A program made the position numbers and the translations under genes. From Alnus glutinosa (taxonomy: Eukaryota > Streptophyta > Magnoliopsida > Fagales > Betulaceae), in the NCBI RefSeq assembly GCF_958979055.1, contig NC_084893.1, positions 4,963,071 through 5,027,070 of the forward strand: a DNA stretch of 64,000 nucleotides, written 5' to 3'. How positions within the stretch are numbered: the stretch's first letter is position 1; each line of letters starts with the position of its first letter. Under the pieces are notes generated by a model. It saw only the letters and a list, made by a program, of their open reading frames with translations, did no database searches and was not told the DNA's origin. Of the stretch, positions 11,721 to 24,438 are shown piece after piece.

Positions 11721-11955
11721 ATTTTTTTTATTTTCTTTTGGGGTCTTTATCAAAGATATGTTAGGCCTCAAGTTTCAGAAGCCGATCACCGTAGCATTAA
11801 ATGGGCAAATTTCTGGACAAGAATAGATTTGCGGTACTAGGATGTGTAATATTCATAGTTGTTGATACTATGCTCTAAATGGTGCAAACACCAGATCATA
11901 CAAATTATCATAAAACTAAAGAGGCTTAAGGAGTTGCTTATATTGTAGAGGATAA

Positions 11956-12398
11956 TGTAACAACTCACATTTGAAAACCACCGGCTTGCAAAGGCTTAAG
12001 CGCTTATATACACACAGTTAAGATTGCACTTAATCAATGCGAGACACTTGGAATCGCAACATTCCACCACACTTTCAAATCCGACATTTTTGGTGACCCA
12101 CTCTATCAACAATGACCCGGTAGTAGTCATTTCTCTTTTGGCGACTTCACTTATCTATCAATATTCAATCACTTAACACTATGCCTATGCATAATATTAA
12201 GACATCTTAATCCAACCTATAGTTCGCACCCTCCGTGACTCGAAGTCATAACGCGGTATCTGCTCTGATACCAATTATAACAAACCTTAAATAGATCTCA
12301 CCTTTAAAAATCGGCTTCCAAATGAAAGATGATCAAAAGCTTATATACACATAATTAAGATTGTACTTAATCAATGTGAGACACTTGAGATCGTAACA
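11956..12398 (-). mobile_element. TRIM: miniature LTR retrotransposon
   Basis: Two direct repeats, 11956-12061 and 12276-12398, share CTTATATACACA..TTAAGATTG.ACTTAATCAATG.GAGACACTTG. On the minus strand, TGGTATCAGAGC, the complement of the 3' end of initiator methionine tRNA, starts two bases after the upstream LTR (plus-strand positions 12262-12273). A purine-rich stretch precedes the other LTR. LTR termini read TG..CA at the outer edges. With about 200 bp of internal sequence and no ORF, it fits a TRIM moved in trans by an autonomous element. Flanking 5-bp duplications are not clean, so it is old. Confidence 0.82.
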
Positions 12399-13551
12399 AA
12401 TAGAGTATGAGCAACAATATAATATGTTGCCACTCTCGCAAATATGGTGGTGTATGGATGTCATGGTCTGAAACAGCATAAGTGTGCAAGATAAAGAAGT
12501 GTAAGATTTGGCTCTATAGCCTGCAAGTGTGCATGAGGTCAAGTTGGTCAACTGCACATACAATTTCTATTACAGATTTCAACCACATCTTGGATAAAAT
12601 CAGCTCACTTAACAATCATACCATCAGGGATGAATTCACGGACATGACATTCTTGTCAACTATTAAAGTACTGTAGCAAAGACACCAACTACAAAGTTGA
12701 GAATGCTGGGGGGGAAGGGTGGAAGTAGGCAAGAAAGAGATTAAACAAGCATTGATCGTGAACACATGTAAAGTCTAAAGGACATTTGCAAATAAAATTA
12801 AGAGAGGAGGGAAAAAACGAGGATTTTTCAAGTCATTCATCCTAGGTCTGACATGGCTTCAAGCTCATTTTCTGACCATCCTCGACCAGACTAAACATGT
12901 AAACTTCAATGTATATAATATGAAGACTATAAATTTCTATACACACAAAAAACAGATATATGTATAAAAAGAAAAGTGGCTGGTAGAATTTCAGGGACTA
13001 CTTTATCTTGGTCTGGCTTTCATCCATTTTCCACAAGTCTGACTCTATCAAATATGTAATAATATAGGAGAACAACATTTTCATTCAGTTATGAACGGCA
13101 ACTCATCCGCATTGCGAGATTTCCTATAAGGTTATAAAGCATGAAACCTGAAATTCCGCATGAGTACTCAACTCATTAGCGCACATTTCCTGTATCTTTT
13201 CTCAAATAACCCAGTAAATCTCAGAAGTCATGGAGAAAATATCAATTTCCAGAGAAAAACAAATGTTAAAATCACAAATAATTCATACATAAGGTAAAAA
13301 GAGGCTGAAACCAGAATTAAAACGCACTATGACTCAAGGAATTTATATCCTAACACAAACTTAAATACGTAACTACATTATACAGACCAACAGCCCATGG
13401 AAGTCTTTTTCATAAATACATCAATCGTCCACTTAACTAAGAAAGCAAGCGAACACACTGACAGATCTTTCCATCAAGACCAAACTCATAACTAGCCAAT
13501 AGTAGTTTAGTTTTTAGGTGCTTTTAATAGCGTACTAACAGAAAGCTCAAC
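12399..13551 (-). other. Downstream region of the NFD2-like gene
   Basis: No reading frame is supported. The part near 13400-13551 is likely the 3' UTR of the minus-strand NFD2-like gene. The rest is ordinary AT-rich spacer with a short G run at 12709-12714. Confidence 0.4.
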
Positions 13552-15421
13552 TTACAATGCAAGAGTTCCTACAACATCACCACCATGAACGCCCCAGAAA
13601 ACTTTTCCAGCATCATCGGACTTCCCAGCATCAATAGCAATAGCACCGAAGATTGCTCGGAAAGCACCACAAACCACTGCAGGAGCCGAAGAATCAGTCT
13701 TGGGAGAAACCCTGACCACCTTCTGCAACCCCAGCCGAATCCCATCCGCCAAGCAAGACGATTCCATTGTGGATATCTCTGCTATGTGACGGTTCAGATC
13801 TTTTGCAGAAATATCAATATCCATTCCAAGTAATCGGAGAGAGACAGATGTTTCAATCACATTGGCACCTAGAATGCTCAAAGCTCGGTTGTTCTCTTCA
13901 GAGAAGGAGGCATGTGTCATGGCACGGCGAAGAAGACCAATGCTCTGGAAAGTATAGCTGAAGATAGAGAAAGCAACAATATAAGAACCCACTTGTTTGT
14001 AATGAATCTAAAAGAATTAAGAAATTAAGAACCCACTCAGTTAATGAGAAAATATACAAAAAATAGATGCAAGAAAATCACTTTGCTAAATAGTGTAAAC
14101 AAAATCATAAATGTTAATTTCTTTCTCATAGGTTTCAACCTTCTGAAAAGTACTAAAACTTAATCTATTAAGAAATAGGCAATAACTATGCACATCAGGA
14201 CTCTGACACTACATTGGTCCTGTGGTTTGAGCTTCTGACAAATAAATTCTTAGGGTTTCAAAATGAACAAATAACTCCTTGTTGTATGCCTATGTAACAA
14301 ATAAGTCCCTCCGTACAAAATTCTGGTCGTTTGTTTGGTATGGTCATTATTTTTTGTTTGATAAGTAAGAGAATTTTATTAAAAACGCAGAGCGCAATCA
14401 AGTATACAGGGGAATTTGGTATGGTCATTATGAAATTACAAATTTATCCTTAAAAAAAAAAAAAAAAAAAAAAAAACTAGGGCTAGGGTGAGTTGGCAAA
14501 CAACCCCATGGCCCCTTACAGTTGGTTCGGCCACATCAGATTCAACCGTTGGGGTGGCTAAACCACCTCATCCCAATCTAGCTGATTATGGGGTTAGCCC
14601 TATAGTAACTATAGGGGTGGGTTAGCCACCCCCTTTGACCGATTATAGGGGTGGCCTAGCAGTCGAATTTGGGGGGTAGCCAAACCACCCCAAGGCACTT
14701 GTAGGTGGTTCGGCCACCCCCTCTGGCCGATTATGGGGTTGCCAACAACCCCAATCCGAACCATTTTTTATTTCTCTTTATTCCCTTTTTATAATTTTTT
14801 ATTAAGGGTAAATTTGTAATTTTATAATGACAATGTAGAAGAAATGGCATAATTTGTACGAAGGGACTTATTTGTTATATAGACATACCACAAACAATAA
14901 TTTGTTCATTTTGAAACAAGAATTTATTTGTCACAGCATCAATGACCAATTTAACAATTTTCCTTTCCTAAAACAGAACAAACGACATTGTATAACAAAG
15001 TTAGCATAAATAAGTGAGCACAGATTGTACATTTGTTGGAATATAACCATGTGAGTACTAGGGGTGGCAATTCATGTTCATGTGTCGGGTTCGGGTCGGG
15101 TCAATGCATGAGTGTAAGACTATATGGGTCACCCGAATCCGACACATTTAATTAAACGATTCAGACCCCTGAATCCTAACAAGACCCCATTAAAATAAGC
15201 GGGTGACACGACTCAACCCGCATAACTCGTTTAATTAACAAATTTCTCAATTATTGAGCATGAAAATGCCATTTCATACAAATATATTGACACAATAATT
15301 CTCAATTATTGAACATGAAAATGAATTACACTACCAAAGTTATATCTTTACAACTATGGATGAGACTAAGGGTATTTTTTTGTCCTAGACTTTAGGGTTT
15401 TAATTTTTTAATGATATTTTT

Positions 15422-15462
<41 letters not shown>

Positions 15463-16342
15463 AGAAGAAGATGATAAATGAAAAGGCAAGTTTTAATTTA
15501 TAGAGGTTATGCAGGTCACCTGTAGGCTAAGCGGTTTGACCTGAATTGACATGTTTATTAATTGTCTTATCGGGTGGACCCGATTTGCATCGAATTCTAT
15601 TTTACTAAACCCTAACCCTAATTTCATATTATGTTTGTGTCGGATTCATGGGTCGTATCAAAAATTGTCAGCCCTAATAAGTACGAGTGAAATATGAGTG
15701 GTTAAGTCTCACATTGGATAGTGGTTACCAGAGTGAATGAATTAGTATAACATAATTGAGCTGAAGCCAACTTTTTTGGTCGAAAAATGGTATACCTGCA
15801 TGTTTTTCAAGGTCTCACCTGAAGATTCAACTGGTTATCGCCCCAAGCATAGACATTTTTGTCAATATTTTGGTTTACATCGTTTTGGTTTAAGAACAAA
15901 ATAAAGATCCACATGGTTGTACAATTAGCAGAGTAAAGTAAGATTCGTTCAAATTCTTGCTTGTTTTTCTTTTCTTTCTTTTTCAAACATTTTCTCAGCA
16001 ACCAGGCAGAGATGATAATGAAGAAGGTGAAAATGCGAGAATCGGGAAGGGCTAACTAAGGCTTACCCAATTTGCTTCTGAAGGGTTTCGAGCGCAGTTG
16101 AAAACGGCGATGAGGGTTTGAAGCTCCGCTCAGGCACTTCATTTGCTGCGTTGCTCTTCTGCACAAAATGAAATTTACAGAGACCCACTTGCTTATTAGT
16201 CTCCGTTAGGTTTCCCAGAAAAGCAAGAGAGAGGAACAAAAAGAAAACAAAAAATAAATAAATAATAAATTACCTGAACATTGGGAACGATCGTGAAGAA
16301 GAGAATGGCCAAGACCGTGAATCCGAAGCGACGAGAATTCAT
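13552..16342 (-). CDS. NFD2: NFD2-type RNase III-like protein
   Basis: Three exons on the minus strand: 16342-16274, 16158-16067 and 13957-13552, in phase, 188 aa (the Arabidopsis protein is about 190). Residues 1-23 form a hydrophobic signal-like segment (LAILFFTIVP). The body has FSTALETLQKQI, then IGLLRRAMTHASFSEENNRALSILGANVIETSVSLRLL, then VVRVSPKTDSSAPAVVCGAFRAIFGAIAID, the layout I recall for NUCLEAR FUSION DEFECTIVE 2. The RNase III signature position reads LSILGANVI, so the usual catalytic Glu and Asp of LEFLGDAVL are absent. Arabidopsis nfd2 mutants fail in polar nuclei fusion (family knowledge). An in-frame ATG at 16420 would add 26 residues, but the second ATG places the hydrophobic segment at the N-terminus and is preferred. 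The second intron is 2.1 kb and holds at least three transposon remnants. Confidence 0.9.
14204..14957. mobile_element. Fold-back element inside NFD2-like intron 2
   Basis: The left arm (about 14235-14340, resuming 14416-14460) and right arm (about 14800-14945) are reverse complements. They share GACAAATAAATTCTT, TTCAAAATGAACAAAT, CAAATAAGTCCCT and ATTACAAATTTA. The core (14520-14760) repeats short units such as GGGGTGGCTAACCACC on both strands. No transposase frame is present. The left arm is split by a younger insertion. Confidence 0.8.
14334..14431 (-). mobile_element. Short LINE tail insertion nested in the fold-back element
   Basis: TTTGGTATGGTCATTAT is found exactly at 14334-14350 and 14415-14431 (17-bp target-site duplication). 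The 64 bp between them, read on the minus strand, ends TTTTTAATAAAATTCTC..TTACTTATC plus an A-rich tail, as plant L1 3' ends do. The host arm is continuous if the insert is ignored. Confidence 0.85.
15059..15676. mobile_element. hAT-like MITE in NFD2-like intron 2
   Basis: Ends are TAGGGGTGGCAATT and its near reverse complement AATTGTCAGCCCTA. Flanking 8-mers are GTGAGTAC (15051-15058) and ATAAGTAC (15677-15684), matching at 6 of 8 positions, the length expected for hAT. The interior has GGGTCGGGT-type motifs and an A run at about 15428-15460. No ORF. Confidence 0.78.
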
Positions 16343-16510
16343 TTTTCCTTTTCTTTTTTCAGATGCTCCGTTTTTGTCTGTTTTGACAACCTCAGTGTTC
16401 TGTTCTGGGAAACCAAACATACATACACCCTACCCACTAACTTGTAAGCCAAGTTTTGGTTACAAATTGGAATTTCCTTCACTCGTTATGTGTTTTTAGC
16501 ACGTGAGAAC
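16343..16510 (-). promoter_or_regulatory. NFD2-like upstream region with a G-box
   Basis: A perfect CACGTG palindrome lies at 16500-16505, about 160 bp upstream of the preferred ATG. G-boxes bind bZIP and bHLH factors. A 6-bp site is expected by chance now and then, so its use is unproven. Confidence 0.35.
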
Positions 16511-17868
16511 ATTTTTTAATAAGATTAAAAGAGTTAAATTAAATTAATAATGTGTTCTTCCCCTTATTGCTAAGCTAGGGCCCAAAATAAGGTTTGTTTT
16601 CTAGGCCCAAGACATTCAATATTTTGAACTGTTATAATTTGGCTTAATTTGATCCATCACCATCCTTTGATGTTCTGTCTGTACACAACTTTTTTTTTTG
16701 TTCGGGTTTTACTTTAATTGTTGTAGGGCCATTACAATTAAACCCTTAGAATTAGTTTTTGTTTAAAAAAAAAAATCCAAAAGTTGATTAGGACTTTCGC
16801 GTAAACATTATAAGATAAAAATGTAGTATATAACATTACTCATACAATTAATATATGTCGAGTAGATATCAAATTATACCAATTGGACAATTTTCTTTCA
16901 ATTTAGTCTATTAAACGGACATTTTTTAGAGCATGTAATTCTTGCCTGTAATTTTAAAAACGCATGTAAAATTCACAAGCTCTATTAAAAATACATGTAA
17001 AACTCACATGCTTCAACTATAGTGTCAGTTTGATAATTCCTCCAATTCCAATTTAGGGATAAACTTTGTCAGTACCAATTAACCGATTCAACAAAAGTAT
17101 CACTTTGATCCCAATGGTCCCTGGGGTGGCACGTGCTCCGTATTTGTTTGATAAAACTTTTTCATTCTCTTTTGTTTTTTCTCTCAAAACAAAAACATTA
17201 ACAAACAACCTAAAACCAAAACATTCAAAACCAATTTCACTTTTATGTCACATCAGAACATTTTTTCCAAACAAAAAAGCCATCCAAAAAGTATGGGATA
17301 ATTACAAGGGAAAAATAGATGATCTGACATTCTGAAGAGTATGTTGTATATACATGGTCTCAATCTAGAAACCTGTTCAGTTTTAGGGGATCAAAAAAAG
17401 AAAAGGACCATCCTCATTGGTATGCCAAGGTAGAAAAGCATGGCCCTAGGAATACTTCCATACAAGAATGACTTCCATGTATGAGCGAAACCAGTTCAAA
17501 TGCTTTAGTAGTATAAGTAACTATACCTCTTAACTAACATCTGAATCTTTGGACTAAAAAGGAATCCCCTTTGACAAATGGAGCTACTTGGCGGCAATAG
17601 ATACACAGGCCGCCGCCTTTCAAGTAAACAAAAAAATGCTATGTCAGTCGGTGACAATCCCAGACCACCATTACCGCAGGAACCAGAGCTGCACAATCCA
17701 ACCCCCCCACCTTGCAACAAATGAGTCAATATCAAAAGCAAAGACCGATCCCCATTGTTGAAGCATGTCAATCTATATCACAAGGAAAAGACCATCCAAG
17801 AAAGCATCCCGTTGCAACACAGCCATATCCACACCATTGCTTCTAAACCCTACATCGGTGGACGCATT
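16511..17868. other. Spacer and probable TPS 3' UTR
   Basis: No supported gene. The portion from about 17480 to 17868 is likely the 3' UTR of the minus-strand trehalose-phosphate synthase. The rest is AT-rich spacer. Confidence 0.4.
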
Positions 17869-20773
17869 TCAAGCAGTATTTTGGAAAGAAACTTGAATTT
17901 CTGTACTAAACCTTGGCTTGATGCTTGAAGCAGTGGCCAGGCCTTGAAGCAATGTCACGACATCCACAGTATCGTCAAGATAGAATCTAGCTTTGCTTGG
18001 TTTTTGGCCAACGGTGCATGCAAAGATCTCCGGAGCTGCAGGGAGACATGAGCTATAGGCTGTGGTTGAAATGCTTTCAAACATGTCCTCATCAGATCTA
18101 TCATCACCAATGCACATCACAAAATCCAGTGGTTTCTTATTACTGATCATTGAGGAGAGAACTTTCTCTGCAACTAACCCTTTGGTAACACCCTGCAATG
18201 ATGAGGCCAATGTTAGACCCCTTTGAGTAACAAGAAGAGATGCACAGAAGAGAGAAAGAAAACGCATACCTGTGGCTTTACTTCAACAATATGCTGTCCC
18301 CTCTTAACAACTACAGGCTCATTGGCAAGGACATTTTCAAGATGATCCAAAAGCTCCTTAGCCTGGCAAGATCCAAAGTCAGGATCGGCATCTTGATGGT
18401 GCCATACCAAGGCACTCTCCTTGGCCTCTATATAGGAGCCATCAGTTGTCTCTGTGTACGATCTCATTACAGGTTCTGCAATTCTTTTCCAATCAAAATC
18501 TGTGGCTATGGGATTGGTTTCCCAATTTGATGTCTTACTCCACCTACGAGAAGAATCATAGTAAATGTTAAACTAATAAAGATTGTCACCAGGTATGTGA
18601 AAACCACCATCTTGATGAAGGGCACACAACAAATTCAAATATGCACTTAAACTTAAGCTTCGTTGTATGGTAGAAAATAGCAAATCGTGAAGGAACTCCA
18701 AATTTCTTTTACAAAATATATTAAAAAGAGTCTATCAGTAGCTATGGTTATGGAACTTAATATTCATTATATGACAAGGACATACCTTATGAAGTATCCA
18801 TGCTCAGCCGCAATTCCCAGATTCTCACATTGAGCAAACCATTCAGCAAGTGAGGTTTGCCCCCTACCACTAACAATAAACACAGTGTTGTTAGGGTCAT
18901 CACATAGGTTGTTCAGAACAGAGATTACTTCAGGAGTCGGGGTTTTAACAATTGAAGCGTGGGGAACCATTGTTCCATCATAATCCAAAAATATTGCTCT
19001 TCTTTTTGTCCTCTTATATGCAGAGACAATATGGTCAACAGATAGCTTCCGAAAACTCGGAGAGAGGGACAAAATCCTGAAACTCAAACCAAATCCAATG
19101 CCCCAGCAACGTTTACTATAGTGATCTTTGCATGCTCGCTCCAAATCCTGCAAAAAACTGCGGGACCAATAAGCAACATCATGAGAATTAATGTAGCGGA
19201 AGTGCTTCTCATGCCGCAACTGCTTCTCTAAATCAGGCATAGTGATGGCCAAATTTAGTGCATCCGCAACAGCATCAATATCCCATGGGTTCACCCTAAT
19301 TGCCCCACTTAGTGATGGTGAGCATCCTATGAACTCTGAAACAACAAGTGTACTAGCACGAGGAGAGCTAGAGGCAATTCCCAGAGCTTCATCCATTTTT
19401 TGAGTCCCTTGCCTACAAACAATATACTTGTATGGGACTAGGTTCATACCATCCCTCACAGCATTGACGATGCAACAGTCTGCCAAAGCATAATAGGCAG
19501 TCTTCTCATAGGTAGGGACCTTACGGTCAATCAGAACAACTGGTTCATAACCTGGAAAACCAAAAACCTCATTTATCCTTCTGGTAGTCATATATGTCTC
19601 CCTTTTTGCTTCCTGAACATCCTTCCCTGAGCTCCTTGCAGGATTTACAATTTGTACCAGAACAAGTTTGCCCCGCAACTCTTGATGCTGCTGCAAAAGC
19701 TGTTCCATGGCTAATAATTTTAGACTGATGCCTTTGAATATGTCCATGTCATCGACACCAAGAATAAGCTTTTTCCCCTTGAATTGCTTCTGGATCTCCT
19801 TGGCCTTGATAGAAGAAGTATGGTGGTCCAGTGCATATTCAAGTCGTCCCATATGAATTCCTGCAGGCAAAATTTTGATATACACAGTGCGTCCAAAATA
19901 TTCAAGTCCAATGTGGCCCCGCTTAGATTCATACTCCAAGCCTAGCATTCTACTGCAACAAGAGAGAAAATGGCGAGCATAATCAAATGTATGAAAACCA
20001 ACCAAATCTGCATTAAGCAATGCTTTCAGAATTTCATCTCTGACAGGCAGAGTCCTGTAGATTTCTGATGAAGGAAATGGGCTATGGAGGAAGAAGCCAA
20101 GCTTGACTCGAGCGAAACGCTTTCTCAAAAATGTAGGGAGAACCATAAGGTGATAGTCATGAACCCATACGTAATCATTTTCAGGATTGATCACCTCCAT
20201 AACCTTATCTGCAAATATCTTATTGGCAGAAACGTAGGCATGCCAAAGCATCCGGTCAAAGCGATTGCTGTGGTCTGGGCACATGGGTAGCATGTAGTGA
20301 AAAAGGGTCCACAGATATTGCTTACAGAACCCATGATAAAACTTTTTCTGGAGGTCTGGGGGAAGGAATGTGGGCACACAATTAAACTCCTCCAGCAGTT
20401 TCTGGGAAACTTCATCTTGCTCACTTGCATCTACGTCAACCTTCAGAGATCCCACATAAACAACGCCAGTGTCAGATGAGAAACCATCCTTCAGTTGTAA
20501 ATAAAGTGAATCCTCATCAAAACTAAAGCACCATCTCCCAGATTCTGGATCCTTTTGAGCATGTAGAGGGAGAAAATTTGCCACTATAATTTTCTTTTGA
20601 TAAGTTCCAGGGGAGGGAACATCTAAATCTTCATTATTACTTTCACCAACATCTATGTCAGGAATGATTCCTGGAACGGTCATCACACTCGGAAGGGTTC
20701 TAGGAGTCTGAGGGAAATTCAACATGTCCCCAGATGCCAATTCCAACAAACTCATGTAAGACCTTGATACCAT
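17869..20773 (-). CDS. TPS9/10: Class II trehalose-6-phosphate synthase/phosphatase-like (TPS8-10 clade)
   Basis: Three coding exons on the minus strand: 20773-18786, 18543-18270 and 18192-17869, in phase, 861 aa, the usual class II length. Residues about 60-545 form the GT20 synthase-like domain (VHDYHLMVLPTFL around 204-216, GFHTFDYARHFL around 259-270, SEFIGCSPSLSGAIRVNPW). The HAD phosphatase-like domain follows, with LDYDGT at 596-601 and GDDRSDED at 783-790. The N-terminus (MVSRS..LLELASGDMLNFPQT) matches TPS9/TPS10. The synthase site looks inactive: the NRLP loop reads NFLP (66-69), and the VERLDYSKG-type motif reads VDDMDIFKG, so both catalytic Arg are gone while Lys347 stays. Class II proteins are thought to be regulators of sugar signalling or SnRK1 rather than enzymes; that role is family knowledge. 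Confidence 0.94.
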
Positions 20774-23700
20774 GATTGCCAGTAGGCATTCATATATCTG
20801 TTTATTGAATTGAAAATTTTAGAACAATGAAGGACAGAGACGCCTCCCACCAAAAAGCTCGTGGAGGGGTAATCCAAATTATAGAGAACCAAAAACGTGC
20901 AGGAAGGCAAGAGAAGACTGTTATAATCACCCTGCACATGACAATGCTGAGCATTAAAACTATGCAATTATATAAACTTCAGTAAAAAGCAAATATTTGG
21001 TTAATTACAATGGACCAATAAACCTTTTGTTTATGTTCAGCTACTGGTCCAAATCAATATCTCAGGATTTTTTGGATTTCAAGAGATGCTACATCCAACT
21101 TTTGGGAAAGTTTCTGTGCAAGAAAAAGTCATACAATAACCCAAAACTCACTAAATTCAAAGCTTTCACATGTTACTACTATAAGATGAATTATCTTTGC
21201 TACCCCAGTGATCAGAGCTAGCTGACACATGCCCAACCAGGAACTCATCAAACATAGAGTGCACTGTAAAGTATTTACACTCATTACAAACGTATGCGCC
21301 TCTTGGCAAGCAAACTTACTCGTGTTTCAACCTACGAAACAAGAAACAAACACCAAATACTAAAACATAGTGAGAATAGGAGCAAGACGTGCCTAGCTGC
21401 TATTGATAACCAAACAGACCTCGCCAAACTAACTGGAAAAGATAAAACAAAATCAGAAAAATCAAAGAAAGGCAGAGAAGAGCCAAGATGTAAAGTATAG
21501 ACGCTTGAGACATAAAAGACATTAATGATCTTGCCTATGATACCATCAAACTTTCCAGTTTTCATTTTCAATAAACAATTTCAGTTTTATACAACTTTAA
21601 TTTCATTTCCATTTCTACATGAAATATCCTCAGATACTTAATTGTAAATCAAGGTTGTCAAAAGACAAAGGAGATATGTGCTCTTACACTATCATGTCTT
21701 GAAATGGCCTAGTTAGAAAGTCTTAACTTGTTTGTTACGATAATTATTGCATACTTTAAGTACTTATGTTAACTATGGACAAAGAAGTGAAGAGTAAGGA
21801 TAAAATGAGTGGTTCCAGAATGAACATAAATAATCATATTAAAACTGACAGAGGGATGCCATTCTTCCCAACAGTAATACTATAACCATAGCTTCAATAG
21901 CAATGGAAATTGTGATGATTAAAATGTTTCAAGTCATATAGTCTAAACTAAAAGAAGTTGCATTCATTACTCGACAATTAAAAGAACATGTACAGAGTTA
22001 GTGTTAAGACACAATTTCAAATCTCTGGTGGTCGAGGACCATCATCTAGAGGTGACTTCTTTGCAGAGACTCATCCAAGAGGAGACTATCTATGCCAACT
22101 CAAAAAATTTGCAACATCCCAGGATTAACCAACCAAAAAAAAAAAAAGGAGTTCATATACATCAATATGATATAAATCTATTGACAGTAGTAGTTTAGTA
22201 GAAAGTAAAGAGAGAAACACACACAAACATGTATGTATAGATACCTAGTTTTTAGCTCCAGATGCAACTGAAGGGTTACATTGGTTTCTATGATTCATAG
22301 TCTTGTTATATAAATCGTCAAATTAACTTTTACATATGTCTGAATCAATTTTCTATGATTCAGGATCAGGACAAAATTTATGTAGCCAGTGGAGTGGAAA
22401 AGAATATTCTTTTAATTGATAGAGAAATCACAGCAAATTCTATCAATATAATACTTAAAATACATCCCTTGGCTTCGACCAAAATCATTAAATCATCATA
22501 TCTGTCTTCTAATGATAAAGAAATCACAGCAAATTCTATCAATATAAATTATATAGTATTTAAAACACAACCATTGGCTTCCATCAAAATCATTAAATCA
22601 CCTTATCTGTCTTCCAATCATGGACAAAGGAATATATTGATTTAAGAACTTAGATTTGATATATGTGATTAATGAATTAGATTTTGAAAAAATTATGTAG
22701 TTCTTCGTTACATCAATATGTACCAGAATATGCCATCACCCAACATACCAAAAAAAACAAAAAAAAAAGAAGGAAATATCTCTTCCATGGAAAAGTTTTA
22801 TTCAACAGATTGTTTCAGGATGCCTCCATTTTTCTTTTCTTTTTTAACTTTAGCTGAAAAAACATTAAACCGGCTTATCTGGATACAAATTTTGAACAAA
22901 AGGAATAATCTTCCATTAATGCAGTAGATAAGCACCCTTGGCCATTCATATTTTCACCCTTATCTTCAACAGTTACTGAAATCTTTACTCAACATACTAC
23001 AAAAAGTGAAAAAGTAAAACCATAACTCTAACCGCGGCTTATCCAACAACTGAATTTAATATTCCAGACTATTCACGTGAAAACATTTGTTTCAGTTGCA
23101 AATACTTTACTGACAAATTTTATCAATATTATTTTCCTTCCTAGAATACTGTGCTGAAGAATATCTCCCCTTCAGCTCGCTTCAGAGACATTTAAATACA
23201 TGCTCACATACCTACATACATACAAACATACATGATACACATACCCATTGGATCGTAAGAACAGAGACAAGCGAGCAAGCGAGCGAGCGAGAAAGAGAAA
23301 GAGAGAGACATAAGCAAACAAAGCCACAAGAATAGGAAATATGAATCCAGACGACCAAAACAAGTTTCCCACATGGAGAGAGAGAAAGAGAAAGAGAGAG
23401 ATTCACCTAAACCGAGATCAAACTGATCCAAAAACAGAGCTTCCGGCAAACTGTGTAATGACAGTAACGATCAAATTTCTGAAAAGAAATCACACAAAGA
23501 TCAGATAAGCAATGCAAGTTCCGTTTAGTCACCAAGAAATCCAAGAAAAAGAAAAGAAAACTGTATCACCCCCACAGAAGCAAATTCAACCTACCAAAAT
23601 CCCGAGTACCCACTTCCTCTCAACCTCGAAATTTTCTCAGCAACCAAACAGAGACCCAGAACCCTTAAAATCAAAGAAACCAACGTGAACAGACGTACGA

Positions 23701-23980
23701 AGAGATTAAAATGTCGGAGGAAAATCTCTCCGCCAAAGAAAGAATGGTAAGAGTGGTAGGTTATAGGTTCGAAACTGGTGAGATTCGTGAGGAGTTTTAA
23801 TGGGGTTCGAAACGGAAGTGTGGAGAACAAAAATAAATATGAATTATCTTTTTTGAGGTTCCGTTTGGGGTTGGTGTTTGTGTGTATTTTGTCGCTGATA
23901 AAAATAATCGATAATTGTTCGTTCAACAAAGGAAGCTCTTGGATAGATAGAAACGTAGAAAGTCAAAAAAAAAGAAAGAT

Positions 23981-24021
<41 letters not shown>

Positions 24022-24030
24022 TGTTACAGT
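20774..24030 (-). promoter_or_regulatory. Probable TPS 5' leader, leader intron and promoter
   Basis: Class II TPS genes often have an intron in the 5' UTR. An acceptor-like AATAAACAG ends about 30 bp before the ATG. A leader-like block lies at about 23596-23800 on the minus strand and ends TTTTG|GTAGGT (donor at 23594-23593); another possible donor is near 23408. The intervening 2.8 kb holds no gene. A GA microsatellite sits at 23984-24018. RNA data would be needed to fix the exon. Confidence 0.4.
22424..22624. repeat. Direct repeat, two units of about 96-105 bp
   Basis: GAAATCACAGCAAATTCTAT starts at 22424 and again at 22520. Both units continue through TTGGCTTC, CAAAATCATTAAATCA and TATCTGTCTTC. 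They lie in the putative TPS leader intron. Confidence 0.85.
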
Positions 24031-24438
24031 TGGATTGCAACCATGGTTGGTCTTACGTTATAGTCTTGTAGATTTGGTCACCCACAAATGCCCCTCAACT
24101 TCATCTTTATTAGGTGGTGTAACCTTTTTTTTTTTTTTTTTTTTTTTTTATCTTTTTCTTTGATTTTAGTAATTTCTTCGGCTTTCAAATTGCCATTTAA
24201 GTTTGTTGTTTAAACCCACAATAGACAACTGACCATGAATGCATTTATCAAAAAAAAAAACGCATGAATTATGATTTTATCACACGCTTAATTATATTCT
24301 TAAAATTCGTGTTTTCATTAATTGCGTTCTGATATTATTATATTCTTAGAAACGGCATGTTTTGTAACCGCTATTTGATCTTCCGTTGAAAAATAAAGCT
24401 TTTGCTTTTCTTATAACTCAGTTTTGAATGGTGTTTTA

